From positions 37,418,176 to 37,482,175 of the forward strand of contig OX243816.1 in NCBI GenBank assembly GCA_945859605.1: 64,000 nt of DNA. The letters run 5' to 3'. Positions within the stretch are counted from its first letter, which is position 1; every line of letters starts with the position of its first letter. The stretch comes from Lumbricus rubellus (taxonomy: Eukaryota > Annelida > Clitellata > Crassiclitellata > Lumbricidae). The position numbers and the translations under genes were made by a program. Under the pieces are notes generated by a model that did not search any database, was not told the origin of the DNA, and worked only from the letters and a program-made list of their open reading frames with translations. Of this stretch, positions 24,502 to 35,458 are shown one piece after another.

Positions 24502-25207
24502 CAGGGCATAGGAAAAGCAGGCAGTTGCCTGTGGCGCCAAGTTCTATGGGGAGCCATTGCCACAAAAGGGGGTGCCATTTCCACAAAATTTTAATTGTTT
24601 TTGTCACATAACCATTTCCCGCAAAATTGAATAGTATCCAGCCTTCAATGTAGGCCTACTTATAAAAAACTTATAATAAATTTCTCAGTTGAGCATATAC
24701 AAGGCTCTGGTTAATTAATCTTTAGATTCTGACGGGGTCTGAACAGTTGAGTGGGAACCTGCATGAGGGCGCCAAATGCACGCTTTGCCAGGGTGCCATT
24801 TGGGCTAAGGCCTGTGTCTCGTGACAGTCTTCCCTAAAAGTCTCCCCCCGGTCCCCCGGAGACTTTGTTTCGAAATAGATTCTCCCCTCGGCGAATCTGT
24901 TCCAGAACAAATTCGTCCTCCGGAGAGTAGGCTATGTTCTGAAAATTAATAAAGTCTCCGGGGGGGGGGGAGAATATTTCCTCCGTCTACGAAATAAAGT
25001 CTCCCCGTTCAGCGTGAAATGGCCTACAATCGCATAAAACTTCTTGACGGTTAGTTTAGGTTGCTAAATTATTTGACAAGAACGTGTTGTGCATTACTTT
25101 TATATCAGAAAATTTCTTCCAATACAGAGTTTTAGCCAGGGCAGACTCTGTTTCGGGGAGAGACTTTGTAATGGGGGGGGGGACTTTATTACATGGCACC
25201 GGCCCTG
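24502..25207. mobile_element. hAT-like element (candidate)
   Basis: Starts CAGGGCATAGGAAAAGC and ends with the complement of CAGGGCCGGTGCC. The 8-bp flanks are CCTAGTCA and CCTAGTCC, matching at seven of eight positions. Inside are repeated AGTCTCC and GGAGACTTT words near 24835-24985 and 25145-25190. Terminal repeats beyond CAGGGC are weak, so the call is tentative. Confidence 0.45.
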
Positions 25208-25248
25208 CCTAGTCCTACTCTGAGGAGTTCTCTTGAAGTGGCACTATA

Positions 25249-26461
25249 CACCGTGAGTCAAAAAAAACTAAGCCAAATTGTTTTGCATATATCTTTAATG
25301 CCTGATAACATATCACGCTAAGCTTTTCCAAAAATTTAGAGAAGTGGACCAAGAATATGATTCCAAAATTTCAAGAGATAAACTTGAACGGATGAAAAGA
25401 TATGAATCTTTCAACTTCATATGCCGAAATTGCAGTTTACAAGCAATTTTCTGCCAGATTCAGTAAAAAAGTAAGCTAAGCTGTTTTTCTTATGTCTCAA
25501 TTGCCTGATAATTAATCATACCAATTTTTTGCAGATATTTAGAGGATTGAACCAAGAATAGGATTCCAAAATATCATGTTATAAATTTGAACGGATAGAA
25601 AGATATGAATATTTAAACTTCATCTCCAGAAAGTCTGTTTTCAGCAAGTTTGCCATGGTGTTCGTTGCGGTTTCGATGCTTGATAGTTCCCAGTTTTGGT
25701 CTTCAGGGATCCTGGAGTAAAATTAACGGAGTATATTATCGCAAAGTTCTGCTGTCACAACATCGTCCAACTGTTATCAGAAATCTATAGCACCAGAAGG
25801 CTGTTTTCTTTTTCAACAGAACAGCGCCAGCCCACAGAGCCAAGGAAACCATGGAAATGATGAAAAGAGAGACGCCAGGCTTCATTTCTCTCACATTATG
25901 GCCTCCGAACAGTCTCTGAATCCTGTCGACTATAAAGTGTGGAGCGTGATGCAAGACCGAGTCTACCAGACAAGAATCCATGATATAAACGATCTGAAGC
26001 AACCAACGCTTGTTGGAAGTGTTGGAAGGCTTGGACCAGAGGACAATTGACGATGCTGTTGCGTAATGCATGGCGCTAGCGCTTCCAGGCTTGCGTCAGA
26101 ACAGGAGGAGGATATTTTGACCATCTTAATTAATTAAATAATCAAACCATACTGTTGGGGTCATATTGTTAGTTCAATTCTCTACATATCTGGAAAATTT
26201 TAGAATGATTAATCATCAGGCATTAGAGATATAAGGAAACATTTTATTGAATGTAACCGAAAATTGCTTGTAAACTGAAATTTCGTCATATGAAGTTTAA
26301 ATATTCATATCTTTTTATCCGTTCAACTTTACCTCATGAAATTTTGGAATCATATTCTTGGTCCACTTCTCTAAATATTTGGAAAATTTTAGCGTGATAT
26401 GTCATCAGGCATTAGAGATATATGAAAAACAATTTGGCTTAGTTTTTTTTGACTCACGGTG
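25249..26461 (+). mobile_element. Tc1/mariner-like element with long inverted repeats, copy 1
   Basis: Flanked by TA on both sides. The ends are CACCGTGAGTCAAAAAAAAC and its complement, and the inverted repeats run inward for about 330 bp. Each arm seems to contain two diverged subrepeats (words such as TATATCTCTAATGCCTGAT and ATTTAGAGAAGTGGACC recur). The 1.2-kb length and the transposase C-terminal remnant between the arms mark it as an internal deletion derivative. A second copy lies at 50039-51258. Confidence 0.85.
25735..26068 (+). pseudogene. Mariner-like transposase remnant (C-terminal half)
   Basis: Plus-strand frames encode TAPAHRAKETMEMM, then ETPGFISLTLWPPNS and, after a frameshift, LNPVDYKVWSVMQDRVYQTR. 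These are the blocks around the second and third catalytic aspartates of IS630/Tc1/mariner transposases. The N-terminal DNA-binding region is absent and at least one stop and one frameshift are present, so no active enzyme can come from this copy. Confidence 0.75.
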
Positions 26462-27221
26462 TATAAATGTTCAATTACAATTACTCATAGATGTACCTGC
26501 ATGTACAGATCTATGGTCCTACTTAGCCTACTTCCATCTATCGATTCTGGTACGAATCGTAGACACATACACACTAATATATGTGATTTAAAATCGATTT
26601 GCGATTTTTGTGGGTCACTTGCGGAGAGCAAGCGCCGCCGACCGGATATACAGAAATAATATAAGACCCTAAGTCAATGACATTCTAGCGTATAGGCCTA
26701 CACAGAGAGAAACCTGGTGACTGGACAACGCCCACATTTGCAGCTGCTGTCCCTTAGTTTCCGTCTCGCCTTTGTCTCTTTCGTTCTCAGTCTGTCTGAG
26801 TATGTTTCTGTCTGTATGTCTGTCTGTCTCTGTCTGTGTGTAATGTGCATCTCCTCCGCCTCTCTGATATTACTCCATCCTTCCAGCAATTCTTCCTTTC
26901 TTCCCAACATGTCCCTCGATGTGAACTGCTTCTGCGAATATCGTTTATGTTATATTACGAATAATTGTTGTCAGAAGCGTTTCATGATCTCGCGATCACT
27001 TTTGGAACATTTCACACGGGATCGGATAAGAATGAAAACAAATATACAACGATGAAGAAACAATTGAGACTACAATAGCCTAACTGTCGTCTATAATATT
27101 AATTGATTGGCCGTTAGTTGCTTCTAGCGTCGGCGTTTAATGAACAAAGCACTAACCGATGGGGCGCCAAATAAAGTAACCAAGTCAAATAATAAGTGGT
27201 CTACAACTGCAAGTAATAGGT
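26462..27221. other. Non-coding stretch
   Basis: A GTCT-type microsatellite at about 26800-26845 is the only feature recognised. Confidence 0.45.
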
Positions 27222-27348
27222 CTAATGATGATGATGATTATGATGAAGATGATGATGATGACGACAACGCCAGTGGCGTAACAATAGGGTAGACTGGGTA
27301 GACAAAGTCTAGGGGGCCCCCGAGTGCAGAGGCCCCAGAGGGGCCCCC

Positions 27349-27452
27349 GAGTTTGCAAGACTCCGAAAATATGTTAAATAAATATTGTATAGTAGACAGT
27401 CTACTACAATATTTATTTAACATAATTTTTCGGAGTCTTGCAAACTCGGGGG
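27349..27452. repeat. Near-perfect hairpin inside the hAT element
   Basis: GAGTTTGCAAGACTCCGAAA near the left is answered by TTTCGGAGTCTTGCAAACTC on the right, with arms of about 50 bp and almost no loop. Both arms also contain ATGTTAAATAAATATTGTA in inverted form. Confidence 0.9.
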
Positions 27453-27596
27453 CCCCTCTACTGTAGACTAAGTAGACGACACCGTGTCAGACTCTCAGTA
27501 TGGTTACCCGAGAACCCGTCAAGTTCCGTCAACCCGAGTTACCCGACACGACGCGACTAGTCGGAGACGCTCAGCTCCAGCAGCGCACACTGTGCA

Positions 27597-27779
27597 GCAC
27601 TAAAACTGAAACTCATAAAGTCATACTTACGCTCATCAATTGCACAAGATCGCCTTGACAGTTTGGCGCTGATGAGCATTGAAAATGAAGCAGCCAGGCT
27701 GCCTGGCTGCAGGCAGCTTGATCTGGACACACTTGTGGACAAATTTGCAAACATTAAGGCAAGGAAAAAAGAGTTCTGA
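27597..27779 (+). pseudogene. hAT transposase C-terminal fragment
   Basis: A plus-strand frame reads KLKLIKSYLRSSIAQDRLDS, LALMSIENEAARL, then LDTLVDKFANIKARKKEF and stops at 27777-27779. This is the conserved dimerisation tail of hAT transposases (the SYLRSSI, QDRL and ALMSIENE blocks). Only about 58 residues remain; the zinc finger and DDE core are absent. It lies inside the TIR-bounded hAT element, which agrees with the family. Confidence 0.8.
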
Positions 27780-28084
27780 GTTTTGACTGTATGACTTCAC
27801 AATATAGCAAAGGACTTCAACCAAACCTTACATAGGCCGTTAAGGCCAGCCTACTTAAGTTCAGTCGCACATGTCATAATTGTCATTTCAGCCTTGTTAG
27901 GAACTTACAGTTTACTGTAATTTGTACTTGTATGATTTTTTATCTTGATCATATACATCAGCATTTCAGTAAATTAATAAGTAATAATACATTATACATT
28001 TCAATAAGTACCGTAGGGAGAGGGCCCCACCTTCATATTTTGTCTAGGGGCCCCCGAGTTCCTAGTTACGCCACTGGACAACGC

Positions 28085-28300
28085 AGTATGATTACTGACG
28101 TATACAAATCCCTCAGCACCAACACACCTTCCTACATGTACCTTAAGTCACTACTAACTCCTTACATTCCTCCTCGTTGCTTGCGTTCATCGGGGACAAA
28201 CCTGTTAGCTGAACCTCGATGCAAAACACTGATTATGGGCTCGCGTGCATTCCATGCTTCTGCACCCAAGGCATGGAATCCGCTTCCGCACATGTAGGCC
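28085..28300 (+). pseudogene. LINE reverse-transcriptase ORF, C-terminal fragment
   Basis: A plus-strand frame encodes SLLTPYIPPRCLRSSGTNLL and then SRAFHASAPKAWNPLP before a stop. The LRSS, RAF and APKAWN-LP pattern is the end of the ORF2 of many CR1/L2/RTE-like non-LTR retrotransposons, just past the thumb of the reverse transcriptase. About 70 codons remain. The hAT element ends immediately upstream and may have landed in it. Confidence 0.7.
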
Positions 28301-31046
28301 TAGGCCTATAGCGAAATTGTTGTGGCTGCGAATACAATATACATGGTCACTTATAAAAACAATAGCACTTAACCAAATTGCTAAGTTAGCCTATCATAAT
28401 AATTATATATATAATTTTATAATAACTTAGCAATTTGACAATATATAGCCTATATAATTATATAATATATATATACATGGTGCATTAATAATTGTATACA
28501 TCGCCCTTAGAAATTTCACAAAGGCGCTGGCACCGAAACGAACGCAAGCCTCATACCACTGGGTGCGATTTTCCTATGCAGTTGACATTAACGTTTTGCG
28601 TCGGTGAACTTCCTTTTCATGTAGCGCTATGCAAAGAAGATTAATTACTCGTTCACACGAAGATCGGATGTCGAATCATTTAGACGACGAGAATAATTCC
28701 CAGGATGCACCGAGACAACCGAGAAGTCGACGGAGAATAATTTCGAGATCAACAGAGACATGCTTTACTTACTTATCGTAGAATTTATGGACTCATTAAT
28801 TAATTTTTGCATCGTTTATTAATTATAAGAACTCTAGATCGGAATTCAACACCATGGCAAAGCAGGTTGGGGGCTCGTCTAAGAATTTCTTATCGAATGC
28901 AATCTTATTCCGCAATGTTCTAACCAATCCATTCTTCTATTTCTGTTTTTCTATCTGATCTGATAAAGTCTTAGGCCTATCTGTCGCCTGTCTGGTTTAT
29001 GTGCACACCAGAAGTTGAAGAAGTGCTGACACGACCGCATCCATACAAAATGACACCATTGCTTATTTACGGCTATGGAATTAGGAATGGACGGCCGGGT
29101 AGTCGCCATGGTGAAAATTGCCAGAGGGTTGGGGTTTCAACCCCCAGTCTTTCTTAGAGCCCATAGTAAAGTCTGTTTTTCACACCCAAATTCCAAGTGG
29201 ATAATGGTCCAAACCCCCCAAGTTATTTTTCCACAATTCTCACACTGGTAGTCGCCATGCAACCTGGCGGTTCGTAAATTGGATGCCTTAGTAGGCCGAT
29301 CCATCTGTTTTGCAACTGTGTAACTTCGCTGGGCTTGCCGTCTTATCAACCACAGCGAAAAAGGAAAAACCGCCGTCTCTCCATATACTGCTATAAAGCA
29401 GTCTTTGTATCGCAGTTAGGCCTACTCTCAAGCGGGATTGCGGTTCAAGCAATGTGCGATGTGGACTGCTTGAGCAGATGGCAGAATAATAGACTACTTC
29501 GTGACTTTTGATGTAACTATAGCAACCATCATCCGATGGCTGAATGGACATTGTCGTTGTGTTATATATAGGCTGTGCGTGTCTGATACCTTAGCGGATG
29601 AATGGGTTGACCTCTGCTGCTCTATGCATGGAGAACGAGGATTAATATTAATATTTGTTCTCTATGAATTATTATTATTATTAAATCAACTACTTTCACG
29701 GAATTAATTATGCATGCATGTTTTCTTCTGTCAATTTGCAAAATGTGATTAGACAGACATGCATGATCATAAGCATAGCCTAGGGCTCGAAAATAAGCTT
29801 AGATTTAAAAAATCGCATTGTTGCCATAATTATTACGTAGGTCTACATGTAGGCCTATGCGGTCTATAAAGGTCTATACAATGGCCTATATGCAATTTAA
29901 TTAAATAAATACAGGCACCTATGATGTGTATAAATGTATGCCGTCTTGGTATTTTCAGAACATATAATTATCTGAATGTGAATATACATAATATTATAAT
30001 TATACAGGTCTATAAATACATAGGTATGTTTTGAACTGGCTTTCACTCAAGTGTAGCCTATTGAAAATGACATTCTGCATGTGAACCAATGACTTCGATC
30101 CAATTAATTATAAATAAATTATATCTGTCAAGACATTTTTCAAGCGTTTGTATTGATAAATGAGTCTTTCTTTTTATATATACATGTACGGCAAGTGGAA
30201 TTATTGCTCTGAAGGGCAGACGTTGGATTCATCACTCGTGATCGGGTCATTCCGCTCGTCCGCTGAAGCTCGGAACCTTCGTCAGGCACGAAGATAAAAG
30301 CGGCAGAGAAGTGTGTATAGTACTGTATACGATGAAAATATCCGAGCACTAGATTTGTCGAATGTTTAAGGACAGCAAAGGTATTTTATTCGTACCCATC
30401 GCCGACATGCAGTGGGTTGGTGCTAGGACCTGATGACATGCGACTAAATTGATTCGTAGGAATAAATATTGAAAAGCATCGACATGTTGAATTTTGACAA
30501 AGACAGCGTGGTCATGCACTGCAGTGCAATTGTGCAAAAGCAGAAGTGACTTGACGCCCCTTTCCCTTTCAGGCTGCGCTGGCCTTTAGTATAAATAAGT
30601 TACAAGATGGCGTTCAGATTTGAAAATAAGTACTAGCTGGACGCCGTCCATGACCGTCCAGTCACACATGAAGTTGACTTGTCCTGCGCGCTTCTGCATG
30701 TCGAGTCACTCTTTGACAACTTCTCTGACTCTACGCAGCACTCGAGAATAAACTGGTGCCCTGCGCATAATTGCGTTCATATAGCGCTACATAAATATAT
30801 AATTATGGAGTTTGAGATTGATTTTTTTGCAAAATGTGCTTTTTGTTTAATCCAGGAAAATTAATTTTATTATCTTTATCGTCGGTAACTAATATTAGGC
30901 CTATAAATATATTTTTTTTAGCATCGGCAGAATATGAAATCATGGCCTTCGTAACTTTATATCTCGAGAAAATCTAGAGAGGTCGCTTATATAGAATCGT
31001 GACATCATCATCATCATCATCATCACTCGACGTTCTGCACAGCATG

Positions 31047-31080
<34 letters not shown>

Positions 31081-31530
31081 ATGGCGCCACGTTGCAAACA
31101 GCCAATGTCGTGACTGCAAGACATGTCGTAGGCAACAATCTCATATATTATATATATTATATTTATAAATATAATATATAACATATACACAGAGCTTCCA
31201 ATGTTGAGCTGCCAAGGGACGTTGAGGCAGCGGAGAAAGAGTAATAGAAACATACCAAAATACAGGATAATCTTTGGGAGAACGACGCTTAGGAGAAGGT
31301 GTGAACTGCGGACTCCAGTGCAGAGTAGGCTGCTACAGTAGACAAGCGACGTCATCACAGAACATCATTGGTCATATCCGCCATTTTTTTCGATTCGTAA
31401 ACCTTCTCCTAATAAGAGGTTTCAGCGGAGTGCACGTGATCCCACCAGCTGCATGGTCGTAGGTATATATCGTGTTCCATGATGGCAATCATCCGGTTTC
31501 CAAAGCTGACAACGACAATTTCTATAGCAC
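28301..31530. other. Non-coding stretch
   Basis: A+T-rich DNA without a gene. A small inverted repeat (CCAAATTGCTAAGTT against AACTTAGCAATTTG) lies at about 28373-28438. (ATC)n at 31003-31024 is followed by a run of 30 C at 31048-31077. Many short frames, none informative. Confidence 0.5.
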
Positions 31531-32539
31531 TGTCGCATACCAGGTTTCACCCTAGACGCTTTATAAACTCAGTGATTCGTAATGGGTGATCAAGAATGTT
31601 ACCTAGAATTAGCCTACAACAAGAACTCGCTGTATTTCATTTTTGATGTATAATATAAATATCAACATTCAACAGTAAATATTATTCAATGACCTAACTA
31701 CCTAGTGTGGCGTATTTGATTAAATAATTATTATTGTGAGTGGTCTTATCTTCACTCATGCGTCCATTCTCGTTGGATGATGAAGTCCTTCACTCAAGAA
31801 GATTTCACTCGGTCCTCGTCTCGAATACAGGGAACAGACTGGATGGACAAGAAGGATCGGTTGATCCTCCCTCGAAGTCGTCCGTCGTAGTTCACCACCG
31901 TACTGATGCTGAATTGTAGGCTGCGTCTCTTCACAGCGGCCTACCGGTCTTCCACCTCCGTTGTCGTTGCCGTTTCGCCTCCTCGCTCACTCCAGATCAA
32001 TCGCAATTGATTTTCACAGTTCTCGCCGATTGCTCAATTCTCATCAACTGTCAATCGCTCGAAAACGTTCAGCGCTTCGCAAAGTCACTAAACTTAACCG
32101 GCCAAAGGTACTACCTTCCCCTCGGACTTACAGTTCTGCAGTAGGAACAAGTAGACACTGAAATCTTACTTTCCCACAATGGATCATCAAGGCCTTTCGA
32201 ATTAACTTCACGAATCGCCAAAATGTTTAATGGCGACCGTCTCGTCGAAAGTTTTTGCCTCAAATCCCTGTTATTATTGCTGTCGTCTGCCTCGCTCACT
32301 TCTTGGCACGCTGCCAACGCGCGCCTTGTTATCGTCCTGTGCGTAACGCTTGTTTCTGGCCTCCTCATGCGTTGACTGACTTTTGTTGCGCATTTGTTTT
32401 TATATTAAGCTAAGCCACAACTGTTCATTATAAATAACTAATACGCCAGTAATTACGCTAGCTTGACTAATACCTATAATTAATAATTAAACAGTTCATC
32501 AGTTAATTAATTCGTTTGTTAAGCATTTAATTCGCTACA
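31531..32539 (-). repeat. 3' LTR of the Gmr1-like element
   Basis: 1009 bp, matching 45999-47007 except for two substitutions noted by eye (TGTCAATC against TGTGAATC, and ACTAATACC against ACTATTACC). Confidence 0.95.
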
Positions 32540-32543
32540 TATG

Positions 32544-32552
32544 CCCCCCTTC
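32544..32552 (-). other. Polypurine tract of the Gmr1-like element
   Basis: On the minus strand GAAGGGGGG lies four bases ahead of the 3' LTR, the expected place for the plus-strand primer of reverse transcription. Confidence 0.85.
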
Positions 32553-32702
32553 AAAAGACTGTTCACAGGCTTCACTTTACTTACCTACTTAACAAACTAA
32601 TCTAATAAACTACCTTTCCTCTACCTTACATAACACAACAAAATTACTGTTCTACACCTTTTTATATACAACTTATCATTCATCAAAGGTTCACTATATA
32701 TA

Positions 32703-33005
32703 TCACTCTAGTCCCCTACTCAAGTAATCTGAAATTACATTGTTGGACCCCTTGATGTACCTAATAGTAAATGAATAATTTTGCAAGGCTAGACTCCATC
32801 TCATAACCCTTGCATTTTTCATTCTTCCCTCTTTCATATACTGCAATCCGCAATGGTCTGTCTCAATCACAAACTGCTTGCCGCATAAATATCTGTCGAA
32901 CCTACTTACGCCCCACATTATGGCTAAGCATTCTCTTTCTTCCACCGAATATTTAATCTCTCGCTCAAGTAACTTCCTGCTCGCATATGCTATGGGATGA
33001 TTCAC
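32703..33005 (-). pseudogene. pol: Gmr1-like RNase H domain, frameshifted end of pol
   Basis: This 100-codon frame continues pol after a one-base frameshift at a GGGG run. It opens at NHPIAYASRKL, which normally follows the EG-type turn where the upstream frame stops, and holds ERECLAIMWG and FVIETDHCGL, the second and third acidic positions of gypsy RNase H. The first acidic residue (QTDASGKG) is in the upstream frame. It ends SDYLSRGLE followed by a stop, with no chromodomain or tether behind it, as expected when integrase is encoded upstream. The single-base loss could be a real mutation or a sequencing error. Confidence 0.85.
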
Positions 33006-35455
33006 CCCTCATATTCCTGCATTATTACACATCCGATTCCTTTTCCACTTGCGTCCGTCTGCAATATGAACTCCTTCTCTAAGTTCGGTAATCTCAGAAT
33101 TGGTGCCTTTGCCAGTTCTTCTTTCAACTGCATAAAACTGTTCTCCAATTTCTCGTTCCATTCGACATTTCCAGGTGACAACTTCTTTTTCAAATCACTT
33201 AGTGGTGCCATTATTTCTGCACAGTGGGGAATGAATTTTCTATAGTAATTCACTGCTCCGATGAAACTCCTCACTTGTTTTTTCGTCTTTGGTCTTGGCA
33301 TATCAATGATCTTGTCCACAGACTCTTCTTTTGGACTGATGTCATCATTATTCAACGTGTGACCCAAGAAATCTATTTTTCCGTACCCTAATGAGCATTT
33401 CTTTGGCTTCAATGTTAGGTTGGCTTCCCTAACCCTTTCAAAAAATATCTCCAGTGTTTCCAAGTGATCCTTCCATCCTTTATTGTGGGCTAATATGTCA
33501 TCCACATAACTTTCAAGGTTTTCTGTTCCATGCAGAATTTTCCTGATTAGTCTGTTGTAACTTGAAGCACTATTTACTAATCCGAATGGCATGACATTGA
33601 ATTTGTACATTCCATTGGCACATATGAACGTGGTATAATCTTTCGACTCTGGACTCATTGGAATCTGCCAATAGCCCTTGCAAAAATCAAACTTACTGTA
33701 GATTCTGCTCCCACTCAGCTTATTAAATATATCTTCGTTTGACATCATAGGTTCAGGGTCAAATACTGTAACCTTATTCAGCTGTTTGTAGTTGCAACAC
33801 TGCCTATTGCTACCGTCTGCCTTCTTTACCACCACCAATGGTGCTGCGTAAGCTGCCTCCGATCTCTCTATTATATTATTCTCCAACATTGTCTGAATTT
33901 CCTTATCGATTTCCTTTTGTAAATGATATGGAGTTGGATACGCTCTCTGTCTAACTGGTTCCTCGCTTGTCAAATGTATTTCATGCTTGACCAAGTCTGT
34001 TCTTCCAGGTTTGTCCGTGAAAATATCTTCATATCTTTTCAATAAATTCCTTAAGTCTCTCTTCTGACTTTCTTCCAGCTTGGGATTTATGTCTACATCT
34101 TTGTAAGTTTCTGTCTGCTTACTTATGTACAAGTCCAATATTTCTTCTTCTTCATCTTCTCCTTCCTTTCCATCATGCACAATTGCTGATACATATGCCA
34201 CTATCTTACCATCTGGCTTTTCTTCTTCTCTCTCATTATACTTCTTCAGCATGTTGATATGGTAAGTCTTGACTTTACCTTTCTCAATCTCTATCCTATA
34301 ATCATGATCTCCGATTTTATCTCTCACTACGAATGGTCCCTTCCATTTCACTAACATCTTGTTCTTTGAACTTGGTAATAACAATAGTACTTTCTCGCCT
34401 ATTTCTAGTTTTCTGTACCTTGCTTTCTTATCATAATACTTTTTATTCTTTGCATTTGCCACATGGATTGCTTTCTGAGCCATGTCGCATGTTTCTTCAA
34501 TGCGTTCTCTCAGATCAATCATGTATGTGTATACATCTTTGACTTCTTCTTCAACTGTTTCATTTGTCCATAATTCTTTAAGTATTTGCATTGGACCTCT
34601 GCATGATCTTCCAAATATTAACTCGAATGGAGTGAATCCATGACTCTCATGTACTGTGTCTCTCAGAGCAAACAGTAATGGTGCTAAATAGCGATCCCAT
34701 TCTTTCTCCTGTTCTCCCATTAGCTTTCTTAATGTGGCCTTTATAGTACCGTTTAGTCTTTCGACACATCCGTTTCCCATGGCGTGATAAGGGCTTGTTA
34801 ATGTGTGCTTTATCAGTAACATCTTGTTTACTTCCGCCATAAGTTCTGATGTAAACTGACTTCCACGATCTGTGTGTATCTTTTCCGGCACTCCCATACG
34901 ACAGTAGAAGCCAAACAATGCTTCTGCTACTTCTTCTGTACTGATCCCTTTCAACGGAATTGCTTCAGGGTATCTGGTGCTCAGATCTATGATGGTCAGT
35001 ATGTACCGATATCCCCTGGTTGACATTGGGTGTACCTCCCCTATGATATCTATACAGATATGTTTGAACGGTACATCTAATACTGGTAGATGGCCCATCG
35101 GTGCTCTGTAATTCACTTTCTTGTCTACAGATTTCTGACAAATATCGCAACTCAAGACGTATCTTCGTATATCCTGTCTGATTGCTGGCCAATAAAATTC
35201 ATTGAGAATTTTGTCGTGTGTTTTTCTCATGCCTAAATGAGCTGACAACATCGAATTGTGTGCCACTGCCAACACCTTACTTCTCAACTGTTTAGGCACC
35301 ATCAATTGCCATTTCACTTCATCCTTCAATACCTCCTTGTATCTTCTATACAGTAATCCATTTCTCTTGACATATGGCATTACATCTATTCTGCTATATT
35401 GACCATCCCAATCTATTGCTCCATCCAAATATTTCTTTAACGTCTCATCTTGACT
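33002..35455 (-). pseudogene. pol: Gmr1-like Pol: integrase, reverse transcriptase, start of RNase H
   Basis: About 817 codons in phase with gag-pro but separated from it by one TAG (35456-35458). Counting from the codon at 35428, the integrase zinc module is H57, H64, C94 and C97; the catalytic triad is D127 (CIDIIG), D187 (HTDRGSQF) and E223 (GCVERLNG); a GPY/F-type module reads VKWKGPFVV. Reverse transcriptase follows, from about residue 470, with YSKFDFCKGYW, MPFGLVNS and YVDD (33497-33508), then LGHTL and the RNase H start LQTDASGKG. The enzymes would copy the element's RNA and insert the cDNA. Gypsy-type RT behind integrase is the diagnostic oddity. The frame ends early because of a one-base shift at about 33003-33008. 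No start codon is needed if the TAG is read through. Confidence 0.93.
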
Positions 35456-35458
35456 CTA
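35456..35458 (-). other. In-frame TAG between protease and integrase
   Basis: The gag-pro and pol frames are in the same phase with a single TAG between ...EIQEM and SQDETLKKY. It may be a recoding site for suppression, as gammaretroviruses use between gag and pol, or just a nonsense mutation in this copy. Confidence 0.6.

Larger units (their letters stand above)
27271..28076 (+). mobile_element. hAT transposon remnant, 806 bp
   Basis: Terminal repeats CAGTGGCGTAACAATAGG and, inverted, CAGTGGCGTAACTAGG, flanked by a perfect 8-bp duplication GACAACGC (27263-27270 and 28077-28084). The interior holds a long hairpin (27349-27452) and the C-terminal end of a hAT transposase on the plus strand. 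Subterminal GGGGGCCCCCGAG words occur near both ends. It was inserted at the edge of a (GAT)n run. Confidence 0.92.

Noticed and set aside
31048..31077. C-run as a regulatory quadruplex or i-motif
   Set aside because: A simple 30-base homopolymer beside an ATC repeat; nothing else supports function.
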